A stretch of DNA of 42,207 nucleotides, from contig CALHZD010000072.1 in assembly GCA_938040985.1 (NCBI GenBank), forward strand, positions 1 to 42,207. The letters run 5' to 3'. Below the pieces are notes generated by a model. It ran no database searches. It was not told the origin of the DNA and saw only the letters and a program-made list of their open reading frames with translations. The DNA comes from an uncultured Propionivibrio sp. GTDB lineage: Bacteria; Pseudomonadota; Gammaproteobacteria; Burkholderiales; Rhodocyclaceae. The translations under genes and the position numbers were made by a program. Below, piece after piece: positions 1-7,730 of this stretch (position 1 is its first letter; each line of letters opens with the position of its first letter).

Positions 1-450
1 CCCCGAGCGCCTTTATTTACCGGCATTTCCGGGCATGCTCCCGGAAGTCCTTTATTCACGCGGGTTTCGGGGCATCTCTCCTACAGGGGGAAAATTAGAA
101 AAACGCTGGGGTGGAAGCGCAGGCGCATCTCCAAAAAGATGTGGCCTGAAGCCCGCGTATTTAGAGCATCTCCAAGGGGGGTGCTCTGGAGCCCTTGTAA
201 ATAGGGCGTCTCCGAGGTGGCGCCCCGAGCGCCTTTATTTACCGGCATTTCCGGGCATGCTCCCGGAAGTCCTTTATCCACGCGGGTTTGCGAGGGGGCG
301 CCTGGAAACGCCCAATTCACGCGGGTTCCAGAGGCGCCTGCCCGGAACTCCTTTATCCATAATGGTTTCAATGGCCCCCTCGGAAACGACTTATCCGCGC
401 GAGTTCCAGATCTGCCTATCGGGAAAGCGTTTGGAACAATGGTTTTCAGC
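1..450. repeat. 39-bp hairpin repeat array, copy A
   Basis: Non-coding, G+C-rich sequence built from diverged units with a regular period. Recognisable unit starts lie near 186, 224, 263, 302, 342, 381 and 420, so the spacing is 38-40 nt. Further units lie at 1-80 and near 148-185, interrupted by unrelated sequence at about 81-147. A typical unit has an outer arm (CTGGAA or GGAG), a short inner CCC arm, a 7-9 nt loop such as TTGTAAAT, an inner GGG arm and a closing outer arm (TTCCAG or CTCC). Positions 1-67 recur almost exactly at 223-289, with one mismatch. The array lies downstream of the tRNA-Lys pair and may extend beyond the left edge. Open frames across it reflect a 39-nt (13-codon) period and are not called as genes. 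Confidence 0.8.
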
Positions 451-540
451 ATTTTTTTGTTTATACCTGCTGAATCGCTGATCTGGTCTGCCGGGAAACA
501 GTCTGCCACACAACAAGCATTCGGAACACATTCGGCCAAA

Positions 541-565
541 GAAAAAGCCCGCCGGAGCGAGCTTT
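541..565 (-). terminator. Rho-independent terminator after tRNA-Lys pair
   Basis: Read on the minus strand, an AAAGCTCGC arm pairs with GCGGGCTTT (one G-U pair) around a short loop and runs into a T-tract. It lies about 60 nt downstream of the 3' end of tRNA-Lys(CTT), so it probably ends the tRNA transcript. Confidence 0.65.
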
Positions 566-627
566 CATCATGAAATCAAACAACTTGTATTTGCAAACTA
601 CATGTATTTTTCTTACCAGAAGTGATC

Positions 628-703
628 TGGTAGGGCGTATAGGGATCGAACCTATGACAAACGGATTAAGAGTCCGCTGCTCTACCAACTGAGCTAACGC
701 CCC
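628..703 (-). tRNA. tRNA-Lys (anticodon CTT)
   Basis: A 76-nt cloverleaf with encoded CCA (reads TGG at 628-630 on the plus strand). The acceptor stem GGGGCGT pairs with ACGCCCT, with a G-U pair at position 1-72. The D-arm is GCTC...GAGC, the anticodon loop is CTCTTAA giving anticodon CTT, and the T-arm contains GGTTCGATCC. It decodes AAG. It is the downstream member of a tandem pair with tRNA-Lys(TTT), separated by 57 nt, and the two are almost certainly co-transcribed. Confidence 0.97.
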
Positions 704-760
704 ACTGTTTGCGCCATTTTACACCGACAGAATCCTTAGAAGGATCGCAAAGACGGCTAA

Positions 761-836
761 TGGTAGGTCGGGGGAGATTCGAACTCCCGACCAACGGATT
801 AAAAGTCCGCTGCTCTACCAACTGAGCTACCGACCC
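761..836 (-). tRNA. tRNA-Lys (anticodon TTT)
   Basis: A 76-nt cloverleaf with encoded CCA (TGG at 761-763 on the plus strand). The acceptor stem GGGTCGG pairs with CCGACCT (G-U at the terminal pair), the anticodon loop is CTTTTAA giving TTT, and the T-loop is TTCGAAT. It decodes AAA/AAG. Its D-arm and anticodon arm are nearly identical to those of the neighbouring tRNA-Lys(CTT), consistent with a tandem duplication followed by an anticodon change. It is the promoter-proximal gene of the pair. Confidence 0.97.
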
Positions 837-851
837 AAAAACAAGCGTCGG

Positions 852-880
852 ATTGTAGAGACTCCGCCTATCGCTGTCAA
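852..880 (-). promoter_or_regulatory. Sigma-70 promoter of the tRNA-Lys operon
   Basis: On the minus strand TTGACA (875-880) and TACAAT (852-857) are separated by exactly 17 nt. This is a full-consensus -35 and a 5/6 -10. It sits about 15 nt upstream of the tRNA-Lys(TTT) 5' end, so transcription would begin close to the mature tRNA. Confidence 0.85.
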
Positions 881-980
881 CGGATACCCCATTGACGCCG
901 GATGCCAAACACCTCGCCAGCGTACTGGCGGTAAGCGGCATAGCTTTGCACGCTGACACAGATCAGTACCGAGAAATTCG

Positions 981-1670
981 TCAGTGCTGATAGATCGTCG
1001 GGTCGGCCACGCCTGCGGCGACAAACCCCTCATGGCGCAAGCAGCAGGCATCACAGCGGCCGCAGGCGCGCCCGGCGTCATCGGCCTGATAGCAGGAAAC
1101 CGTCAACGCATAATCAATGCCGAGATCGATGCCACGGCGAATAATTTCCGCTTTTGAAAGATTGACCAGCGGCGCATGAATATGCAATTTGGCCCCTTCA
1201 ACGGCGGCCTTGGTCGCCAGATTGGCCATGCGTTCAAAAGCATCAACAAATTCTGGCCGACAATCCGGATAGCCGGAATAGTCAACGGCATTGACCCCAA
1301 TGAAAATATCCCGGCTACCCAGCACTTCGGCCCAGGCCAGCGCCAGCGAAAGCATGATGGTGTTGCGCGCGGGCACATAAGTCACCGGGATACCGGCTTG
1401 CACGCCGTCCGTCGGCACGGCAATAGCATGGTCGGTCAGCGCGGATCCGCCAAAACTGGCCAGATCGAGCCGCAAGGTACGATGCTCGCGTGCGCCAAAA
1501 TACTTGGCTACCCGCCCGGCAGCTTCCAGTTCAGCGCGATGCCGCTGACCATAATCAAGCGACAGGCAATAACAGTCGTAGCCTTGATGCCGGGCGATGG
1601 CCAGAGACGTCGCAGAATCAAGGCCGCCGGAAAGTAGGATGACGGCCGGTAGCGGAAGGGATGGATTCAT
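981..1670 (-). CDS. queC: 7-cyano-7-deazaguanine synthase QueC
   Basis: A 229-residue ATP-dependent enzyme of the PP-loop family that converts 7-carboxy-7-deazaguanine and ammonia to preQ0, a precursor of queuosine in tRNA. The nucleotide-binding SGGLDS motif is at residues 14-19. The C-terminal zinc site is visible as Cys193, Cys203, Cys206 and Cys209. The length matches the family. It is the last gene of the tol-pal/que run, 65 nt downstream of queE, whose product supplies its substrate. The ATG at 1670 has only a weak ribosome-binding site. No preQ1 riboswitch-like structure was recognised in the 65-nt gap. Function is assigned from motif and context with high certainty. Confidence 0.97.
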   Translation of the reverse strand: MNPSLPLPAVILLSGGLDSATSLAIARHQGYDCYCLSLDYGQRHRAELEAAGRVAKYFGAREHRTLRLDLASFGGSALTDHAIAVPTDGVQAGIPVTYVPARNTIMLSLALAWAEVLGSRDIFIGVNAVDYSGYPDCRPEFVDAFERMANLATKAAVEGAKLHIHAPLVNLSKAEIIRRGIDLGIDYALTVSCYQADDAGRACGRCDACCLRHEGFVAAGVADPTIYQH

Positions 1671-1735
1671 GGGTTTCGGTAATAGACAATGGTTGGGAAA
1701 GCGTAAAAATGTATTGTGACGAGTGGCGGTTTTTT

Positions 1736-2392
1736 CTACTTACCTGGCGCATCGCCCCACAGCAGGCGATGAAGCTGAACCTGCAAGCGCACGGGGAGCC
1801 GGTCGGCAAGAATCCACTCTGCCAGGGTTTGTGGTGACAGCGTATTCTGTACCGGAGAAAGCAGGATGGGGCAACAGCCGGCAAGCTGGCGTTCAACGAT
1901 GATACGGCGCATCCAGTCGTAATCTGCGCGATCGGCAATGACGAATTTAAGCTCGTCGTCCGGCCTGAGCAGACGCAGATTTTCCCAACAAATTTTTGTG
2001 CTTTCTCCGGAAGAAGGCGGCTTAAGATCGACGATGCGGGAGACGCGCGCATCAACTTCACCCACAGGCAACGCCCCGGAAGTTTCTAGTGAAACATCGT
2101 AACCAGCATCGCACAAAGCGGTAAGCAGCTTCAGGCAATTCTTTTGTGCCAGTGGTTCGCCGCCCGTTACGCATACGTAGCGCGGCGCATAAACGGCAAC
2201 TTGCGCTAGAATTTCTTCCAGCGATAGCGTTCTGCCGCCAGTAAATGCGTACGTGGTATCACACCAAGAACAGCGCAGCGGGCAACCCGTCAGACGCACA
2301 AAAACTGTCGGCAACCCGACACGCGTCGTTTCCCCTTGCAGAGAATAGAAGATCTCGCTGATTCTCAGCGTCAACGCCTTGCTGTGCCGCAC
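1736..2392 (-). CDS. queE: 7-carboxy-7-deazaguanine synthase QueE
   Basis: A 218-residue radical SAM enzyme that rearranges 6-carboxytetrahydropterin to 7-carboxy-7-deazaguanine in queuosine biosynthesis. The [4Fe-4S] motif CxxxCxxC is present as Cys37, Cys41 and Cys44 (GCPLRCSWCDT). A GGEP motif follows in VTGGEPLAQ for SAM binding. The N-terminus (EIFYSLQGE) is typical of the family. It lies 14 nt after cpoB and upstream of queC on the same strand, an arrangement often seen behind tol-pal in proteobacteria. queD was not found in the window. Confidence 0.96.
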   Translation of the reverse strand: MRHSKALTLRISEIFYSLQGETTRVGLPTVFVRLTGCPLRCSWCDTTYAFTGGRTLSLEEILAQVAVYAPRYVCVTGGEPLAQKNCLKLLTALCDAGYDVSLETSGALPVGEVDARVSRIVDLKPPSSGESTKICWENLRLLRPDDELKFVIADRADYDWMRRIIVERQLAGCCPILLSPVQNTLSPQTLAEWILADRLPVRLQVQLHRLLWGDAPGK

Positions 2393-2406
2393 TACAGAGC
2401 GCTAGG

Positions 2407-3252
2407 CTATTTTTTCAGGCTTTGTCTGGCCGTACCCGCTGCCGCACTGCTCGGATATCTGGCCACGAGGCTTTCAAGCGTTGCCCTGGCGCTTTTGGTA
2501 TCGCCCAATTCCTGCTGGCAAGTCGCTACGCCCAACAATGAATCCGGCGCCTTTGCATGTTTTGGCCATTTCGCGGCAACTTGCTTATGCACCTCAATCG
2601 CTTTCCGGCAATTATGCAGCGTGTAGTAGGCATTGCCGAGCCAGTAACGCGCACTCGGCGCCAAAGCGCTATCTGGATATTTTTTGCCAAACGCTTCAAA
2701 AGCGTTGGCGGCTTCCTTAACCTTATTGGCGCGGAAATGATTCAGCGCGGCCTCATATTCGCGCGACTCGGCCACAGAATCGCCACCAGATTGCGCTCTT
2801 GTCCGTTCGCCGCCCGCAGGCGTACTGGCGCGCGGCGCAGCAGGGATTTCTTCTTCTGCCGGCGACCCCGGCACAGCGCCAGTCTCGCCGCCATCACCCG
2901 TGCCCTCGAATTTGCGCAGACGCCCATCCAGATCGACATAGAAATCCTGTTGGCGCTTCTTGGTCGCTTCCAGCTCATACGTCAACGTTTCAATTTCCCC
3001 GCGCAAGGCAGCATTTTCTTCGCGCAGCGCCTGGATCTGGTTGGCCAGCTCAATCTGCGCCTTGGACAGAACTTCGACGCGCTCATTGGTTTGAATTGAC
3101 AGATCCTTGACTTGGCGACGCGCTTCGTCATCATCAAACAGGCCGGCATACGCCGGCTGCGCCAGCATGGCGGCCGCCATCAGGCAGCCCGCCAAACTGG
3201 CGCGCATGCGCCTTCTTGCCCGCGGATCAGAATGAGGCAAGCGCATCGGCAT
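2407..3252 (-). CDS. cpoB: Cell division coordinator CpoB (YbgF), Tol-Pal associated
   Basis: A periplasmic protein of about 281 residues that couples the Tol-Pal system to peptidoglycan synthesis during division. The signal peptide is followed by AYA|GLFDDDEA, with cleavage expected near residue 36. A coiled coil spans about residues 45-105 (trimerisation region). A Gly/Pro-rich linker leads to TPR repeats from about 165 to the end. The ATG at 3252 was chosen because it directly follows the pal stop and has GGTGAG upstream. The frame is open further upstream, but only across pal. It is followed closely by queE. It matches the family in order and length. Confidence 0.93.
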   Translation of the reverse strand: MPMRLPHSDPRARRRMRASLAGCLMAAAMLAQPAYAGLFDDDEARRQVKDLSIQTNERVEVLSKAQIELANQIQALREENAALRGEIETLTYELEATKKRQQDFYVDLDGRLRKFEGTGDGGETGAVPGSPAEEEIPAAPRASTPAGGERTRAQSGGDSVAESREYEAALNHFRANKVKEAANAFEAFGKKYPDSALAPSARYWLGNAYYTLHNCRKAIEVHKQVAAKWPKHAKAPDSLLGVATCQQELGDTKSARATLESLVARYPSSAAAGTARQSLKK

Positions 3253-3253
3253 C

Positions 3254-3772
3254 TCAGAACTCACCGCTATAGAGCATGTCGCTCCGGCGGTTTTCTGCCC
3301 ATGCCGCTTCGTCGTGCCCTTCGCTTCTCGGCTTCTCCTCGCCCAGGCTGACCGATTCGACCTGATCTTCACGAACGCCGAGCATCACCAGCATCCGCTT
3401 GACGGCATCAGCGCGCTTCTGGCCGAGCGCCAGATTGTATTCACGGCTGCCCCGCTCGTCGGTATTACCCTGAATGAGCATCTTAAACTGGCGGTTGTTG
3501 GACAGGAAGCGCGCATGCGCAGTCACCAATTCACGGTACTCGTCCTTGACATCGAATCTGTCATAGTCGAAGAAAACGCTGCGTCGCGACAAAATACTTT
3601 GCGGGTCGGTCAGCTCGCGCGGCAGTTTGGAGCCATTGACATTACCCGCTTCGACTGTCGCCACCCTGCCGCGGCCATCTTCGACCGGTGCATTGGCCTG
3701 ATCCGCATCAGGTGTCGATGAGCAACCAGCAATGAGCAGCGCAAGCAGCGCAGGAATAACGAGTTGTTTCAT
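3254..3772 (-). CDS. pal: Peptidoglycan-associated lipoprotein Pal
   Basis: A 172-residue outer-membrane lipoprotein of the Tol-Pal complex. The lipobox LIAGC makes Cys17 the lipidated residue. An OmpA-like peptidoglycan-binding domain covers about residues 60-172. It includes FDYDRFDV and the NTDERGSREYNLALGQKRA stretch typical of diaminopimelate-binding domains. The ATG at 3772 is preceded by an AGGGAG ribosome-binding site. It lies 40 nt after tolB and immediately before cpoB. Pal anchors the outer membrane to the cell wall and binds TolB at septation. Confidence 0.97.
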   Translation of the reverse strand: MKQLVIPALLALLIAGCSSTPDADQANAPVEDGRGRVATVEAGNVNGSKLPRELTDPQSILSRRSVFFDYDRFDVKDEYRELVTAHARFLSNNRQFKMLIQGNTDERGSREYNLALGQKRADAVKRMLVMLGVREDQVESVSLGEEKPRSEGHDEAAWAENRRSDMLYSGEF

Positions 3773-3812
3773 AATGAAGTACTCCCTTTGCGTCAAAAAA
3801 ACAAATCTGGGC

Positions 3813-5117
3813 CTATTTATTGAATGGCCCCCAAGCGGGTTCACGTACATCGCCCGCAGAAATCGACAGCCGCTGTTTGACCCGACCATCAATGGAAACC
3901 GCAGACAATACACCGCGCCCCCCCATTTCGGTTGCAATCAGAACCATCCGGCTATTGGGTGCAAAAGACGGCGATTCGTCCTTGCGCGAATCAGTCAGCA
4001 CCTGAACCTGGCGACTGGCGAGATCCATGACGGCAAGACGAAACCCGCCGTCGCGTCGCGAAATAAAGGCCAGTGTCTTGCCATCCGGCGAGATACGCGG
4101 CGTCACGTTATAACTGCCTTCAAAAGTCACGCGCTGCGCATCGCCGCCATTGACGCCGGAACGGTAAATCTGCGGACTCCCCCCACGATCGGAGGTAAAG
4201 TAAATCGACTGTCCATCCGGCGAAAACACCGGCTCGGTATTAATACTGGCCCCTGAAGTCACGCGCCGCACGCCGGAACCATTGGCATTGACCATGAAGA
4301 TTTGCGAGCCGCCATCTTTGGAAAGCACAACCGCCAGGCGCGAACCGTCAGGCGACCAGGCAGGCGCTGAATTCGACCCCTTAAAATTGGCAACGACCGT
4401 GCGTTGGCCGCTGGCCAGCGAATGCACGTAGATAATCGGCTTCTTGTTTTCAAACGAAACATAAGCCAGGCGCGAACCATCCGGCGACCAGACCGGCGAA
4501 ATGATTGGCTCGCGCGAACGTAACGCGACCTGGGCATTCTGTCCGTCGACATCAGCGATGAACAGTTCGTAGCGATGCTTGCCGCTTCTGACCACATAGG
4601 CAATACGCGTAGCAAAAAATCCCGGTTCGCCCGTCAGCGCTTCATAAATGGCATCGGCAATGCGGTGTCCGGTCGCCCGCAGCATTGATGGCGAAGCGAC
4701 AAACGCTGCGCCGGTCAGCGCCGATTCCTTATTGATGTCATACAAGCGGAAGCGCGCCTCCTGACGGCCATCCGCACTGCCGCCGATACTGCCCGCCGCC
4801 AAAGCGTCGGCGCCGCGACCCTTCCAGTCGGCAAAATTAGGCGGTGTCGTTTCAGTCATTGAAACGCCGCTTGCATTGATCATCTGGAATAGCCCGCAAC
4901 GTTCCAGATCCGCTCTCACAACCCCCGTAAGCGTTTGCGACGCCCGCGCGTCACCCCCGAAATCGGCAATGGCAACGGGAATTTTATTGGCGCCGCCGCC
5001 GGTAATTTCAATACTCAACTGCGCCGAAGCCGGTACGTGAAAAGACAACACGGCGGCATAACACGCCATTGCCGCAACACGCCGGAGACGCGCACCAAAT
5101 CTTTGCATCAAAAGCAT
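3813..5117 (-). CDS. tolB: Tol-Pal system periplasmic protein TolB
   Basis: About 434 residues. A signal peptide ends near ASA|QLSIEITG, then an N-terminal domain is followed by a six-bladed beta-propeller. The blades are visible as repeated SPDGSRLAYVS, SPDGSRLAVVL, SPDGQSIYFTSDRGG and SPDGKTLAFISRRDG motifs from about residue 200. TolB bridges Pal and TolA/outer-membrane partners. The ATG at 5117 was preferred. A TTG at 5123 and an ATG at 5108 are alternatives, and none has a strong ribosome-binding site. A separate promoter appears to lie upstream (5162-5191). Confidence 0.96.
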   Translation of the reverse strand: MLLMQRFGARLRRVAAMACYAAVLSFHVPASAQLSIEITGGGANKIPVAIADFGGDARASQTLTGVVRADLERCGLFQMINASGVSMTETTPPNFADWKGRGADALAAGSIGGSADGRQEARFRLYDINKESALTGAAFVASPSMLRATGHRIADAIYEALTGEPGFFATRIAYVVRSGKHRYELFIADVDGQNAQVALRSREPIISPVWSPDGSRLAYVSFENKKPIIYVHSLASGQRTVVANFKGSNSAPAWSPDGSRLAVVLSKDGGSQIFMVNANGSGVRRVTSGASINTEPVFSPDGQSIYFTSDRGGSPQIYRSGVNGGDAQRVTFEGSYNVTPRISPDGKTLAFISRRDGGFRLAVMDLASRQVQVLTDSRKDESPSFAPNSRMVLIATEMGGRGVLSAVSIDGRVKQRLSISAGDVREPAWGPFNK

Positions 5118-5161
5118 AGTCAAGGATACGAAATAATGTGCAAAAAACTGAAAGATGGCCG

Positions 5162-5191
5162 ATTATAGCTTTCTGGTATGACAAGTGTCCG
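5162..5191 (-). promoter_or_regulatory. Possible internal promoter upstream of tolB
   Basis: On the minus strand CGGACA (5186-5191) and a perfect TATAAT (5162-5167) are separated by 18 nt, in the 128-nt gap between tolA and tolB. The -35 matches only 4/6. It would let tolB-pal-cpoB be expressed independently of tolQRA. Confidence 0.5.
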
Positions 5192-5251
5192 TAACGAAGC
5201 GTAATCTTTGCGTACACTCCCCGATCCAAAGCCATGACAGCCGGCCAAAGC

Positions 5252-6169
5252 CTAATCGAGCGGCCGGAATCTGAGCTCCAGTTCGCGCTGGAACAGGCTT
5301 GGATCATCGGGCTTGGGCAGCGGCGAGGATTTTTTGATCGCACGCACAATGGCTTCATCGTAGGCCCTATGGCCGCTGGAGCGAACCATGCGCGGCTCAC
5401 CGACAATATCGCCGCTCGGCAACTGCCTGACGATAAAAACGGCCTCCGGATTACCCGGAATATTCGGCGGCAGCACGATGTTGCCGCGGACTCTAATACG
5501 AACCTTGTCAATATAGCTCGCCATCCCGCGTGCGTTACCGTGCCCGCCGGCAGCCCCTCCTACCGCACCGCCAGAAGGCGAACCGTCATGAGCGCCCGAC
5601 TCAGCGCCAAGCTGGGCCGCAATGCGGTCACTGGCCGCCGCGCGCGCATCCTGGGCAGCACGCTGCCGCGACCGTTGCTGGGACTGTTTAAGCTCGCGAT
5701 TGGCTTCATCGAACATATTACGTGGTTTCAGCAGCGGCTCAGGTTTTTTAGGCTCTGGCTTAGGCTCCGGTTTCGGTTCTGGCTTGGGTTCCGGCTTCGG
5801 ATCGGGTTTCTTCGGTTCCGGAACAGGCTTTTTCTCGTCCTTGACAGCAATATCCGGCTTCACCGGCTCGACCCTTGGCTCGGGTTTAGGTTCCGGCTTG
5901 GGTTCCGGTTTCGGCGCCGGCTTGGGTTCCGGTTTGGGCTCGGAGACGGGTTCAGGTTTTGGCGCAGGAGGCGCCGACTGCCGGGATCCCGACGTAGTGG
6001 CCGGCAGAGAACCGCCCCACAATTCCACAGCCACGGCTGACGGCGCCTGCCGCTTCCATTGCACGCCAAAAAACAGGGCGCCCGCCAGCAGAAGATGCAC
6101 AAGAGCGGCCAGCGCCAGCGCTGCCGGGCTGAAACGTTCTTCTTCGGGACGGGAGAAATACATATCCAC
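5252..6169 (-). CDS. tolA: Tol-Pal system protein TolA with Lys-Pro-Glu repeat linker
   Basis: A 305-residue inner-membrane-anchored protein that spans the periplasm and transmits proton-motive force from TolQR to Pal/TolB. A single membrane helix lies at about residues 15-36. Residues 70-147 (DNA about 5731-5959) are a low-complexity KPEP repeat where many TolA proteins have an Ala/Lys-rich helix. A helical segment follows at 150-190, then a Gly-rich hinge near 195-215. The C-terminal TonB/TolA-type domain covers about 218-305 (VRGNIVLPPNIPGNP and ELRFRPLD). Position between tolR and tolB confirms identity despite the unusual linker, which looks more like TonB. Confidence 0.93.
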   Translation of the reverse strand: MDMYFSRPEEERFSPAALALAALVHLLLAGALFFGVQWKRQAPSAVAVELWGGSLPATTSGSRQSAPPAPKPEPVSEPKPEPKPAPKPEPKPEPKPEPRVEPVKPDIAVKDEKKPVPEPKKPDPKPEPKPEPKPEPKPEPKKPEPLLKPRNMFDEANRELKQSQQRSRQRAAQDARAAASDRIAAQLGAESGAHDGSPSGGAVGGAAGGHGNARGMASYIDKVRIRVRGNIVLPPNIPGNPEAVFIVRQLPSGDIVGEPRMVRSSGHRAYDEAIVRAIKKSSPLPKPDDPSLFQRELELRFRPLD

Positions 6170-6201
6170 GGTGTCTCACCCGATGCAGTAGCTGGCCAAA
6201 A

Positions 6202-6606
6202 TCATCGGCCCGTCGGCTGCACGAGCAGGCCGACACGCTTGACCTGCTGGCGTTGCAGTTCGTCCATCACGCTGAGCACGGCCTCGTATTTGACGCGCTT
6301 GTCACCGACGATCAGCACCGGCTGTTCCGGATTATCGCGCTGCACAGCGACGATGGCCTGCGTCAACTCCTGGCGGCTCATCGCCTGCTCGGATTTGCCC
6401 GGCAACGTCAGTGACAAGGCGCCATCCTCGCGGATATTTACCTGCACGGCTTTGTCCGGCGCCTGTGCGGCCTTGCCCACCGAAGGCACGTCGATGCTGG
6501 CAGTCGTCATCATCGGCGCCGTCACCATAAAAATGACGAGCAATACAAGCATCACGTCGATATACGGGACGACGTTGATTTCATTTTTCAGGCGGCGTTC
6601 GCGCAT
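6202..6606 (-). CDS. tolR: Biopolymer transport protein TolR
   Basis: A 134-residue ExbD/TolR-family protein. A short cytoplasmic N-terminus precedes one membrane helix at about residues 14-34 (VVPYIDVMLVLLVIFMVTAP). It carries the conserved Asp of the proton pathway (Asp17). The periplasmic domain follows. It forms the ion-driven motor with TolQ and engages TolA. The gene lies 12 nt after tolQ and 32 nt before tolA. Confidence 0.96.
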   Translation of the reverse strand: MRERRLKNEINVVPYIDVMLVLLVIFMVTAPMMTTASIDVPSVGKAAQAPDKAVQVNIREDGALSLTLPGKSEQAMSRQELTQAIVAVQRDNPEQPVLIVGDKRVKYEAVLSVMDELQRQQVKRVGLLVQPTGR

Positions 6607-6618
6607 CGCGTGTACTCC

Positions 6619-7296
6619 TTAGCGCATCTGCCGTTGCAGAATATTGGAAAACTCTTCCATAAACGATTCGAAGCGCGTCGCCAAGCGATCAATCTCGTGT
6701 GAAAAGCGGTTATAAGCGACCACGGCCGGAATCGCGGCAAACAGGCCGATTGCCGTCGCCACAAGCGCTTCGGCAATGCCAGGCGCAACCGCCGACAGCG
6801 TGGCCTGTCCGACATTGGAAAGACCACGGAAAGCATGCATGATGCCCCACACCGTCCCGAACAGGCCGACGTAAGGGCTGACCGACCCCGCCGAAGCGAG
6901 AAAAGCCAGATGCGCGTCGATCGCGTCGACCTCGCGCTGGTAGGTAGCGCGCATGGCGCGGCGCGAACCGTCGATCACGTCTTTCGGGTCGAGATTTTTC
7001 TGGCTCCGGAGCTTGGTGAATTCGCGGAAGCCCGCTTCAAAGATGCGTTCCATACTGCCGATGTCATGCCGGTGATTGACGGCGCTCTGATACAGGGTAT
7101 TGAGGTCGCCGCCGCTCCAGAAATCGCGCTCAAACTCCTCGGTCTGCACGCGCGCTTTTTTAACGGCGAACCATTTGCGGAAAATGTAGTACCAGGAAAT
7201 AAAGGAAACCCCCGCCAGCAGTAGCATAACCGCCTGAACGACGGCACTGGCATTGAGGATCAGGTGGAGAATCGAGAGATCTTGCGAAACGTTCAT
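6619..7296 (-). CDS. tolQ: Biopolymer transport protein TolQ
   Basis: A 225-residue inner-membrane protein of the MotA/TolQ/ExbB family and the pore-forming part of the Tol motor. Three hydrophobic segments lie at about residues 16-38, 134-156 and 167-192. The conserved region SPYVGLFGTVWGIMHAF is present. Its ATG overlaps the ybgC stop by four bases (ATGA), implying translational coupling. Gene order ybgC-tolQ-tolR-tolA-tolB-pal-cpoB is canonical. Confidence 0.97.
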   Translation of the reverse strand: MNVSQDLSILHLILNASAVVQAVMLLLAGVSFISWYYIFRKWFAVKKARVQTEEFERDFWSGGDLNTLYQSAVNHRHDIGSMERIFEAGFREFTKLRSQKNLDPKDVIDGSRRAMRATYQREVDAIDAHLAFLASAGSVSPYVGLFGTVWGIMHAFRGLSNVGQATLSAVAPGIAEALVATAIGLFAAIPAVVAYNRFSHEIDRLATRFESFMEEFSNILQRQMR

Positions 7297-7730
7297 TGGC
7301 AGGCTTCCAACTGGGCGCGCATCGGCGCGGGGATAGAGATGATCTTCATTTTTGCGGCATTGACACAGACAACTTGGGTTCTGGCAGTAAGTAACAACGC
7401 CCCGGACGCACTTGAATCTTCGGCCAGATCGTCCGGGTTACGCTGCGGGTCGATACGGTGGATGCGCTGGCGGAAGAACAGCTGGGCGCGCGTCACCTTT
7501 TCCAGCGCAAGGTCGACCGACAGGACATCGTCGAGCCGCGCTGGCTTCAGATAATCCAGGCTGACGCTGCGCACGACAAAGGCAATGCCCGGCGCGCGCA
7601 GCAGCGCGCTTTGATCGTAGCCGAGCGCGCGCAGCCACTCGGTACGGCAACGCTCAAGAAACTTCAGGTAGTTCGCGTAATAGACGACGCCACCGGCATC
7701 GGTATCCTCGTAATACACACGAACCGCCAC
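7293..7730 (-). CDS. ybgC: Tol-Pal cluster acyl-CoA thioesterase YbgC
   Basis: A hot-dog fold thioesterase that hydrolyses short- or medium-chain acyl-CoA, always found with tol-pal. The catalytic motif YYEDTDAGGVVYYANYL is at the N-terminus. The preferred start is the GTG at 7730, which has GGAGAGG six nucleotides upstream. It gives about 145 residues with the motif near residue 6, as usual in the family. The frame is open to ATGs at 7835 and 7838, but these lack a ribosome-binding site. They would add a Pro/Ser-rich extension of about 36 residues that is unusual for the family. It overlaps tolQ by 4 nt. Confidence 0.9.
   Translation of the reverse strand: MAVRVYYEDTDAGGVVYYANYLKFLERCRTEWLRALGYDQSALLRAPGIAFVVRSVSLDYLKPARLDDVLSVDLALEKVTRAQLFFRQRIHRIDPQRNPDDLAEDSSASGALLLTARTQVVCVNAAKMKIISIPAPMRAQLEACQ

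Noticed and set aside
1..450. CRISPR-like array
   Set aside because: Units are contiguous and diverged with no unique spacers of constant length between identical repeats, and no cas genes are present.
217..573. Open frame of 118 codons through array A
   Set aside because: It is a product of the 39-nt period; both strands are open here and there is no ribosome-binding site or family match.
1671..1735. preQ1 riboswitch upstream of queC
   Set aside because: The 65-nt gap lacks the conserved hairpin and A-rich pseudoknot tail of preQ1 aptamers; only a short T/A tract is present.
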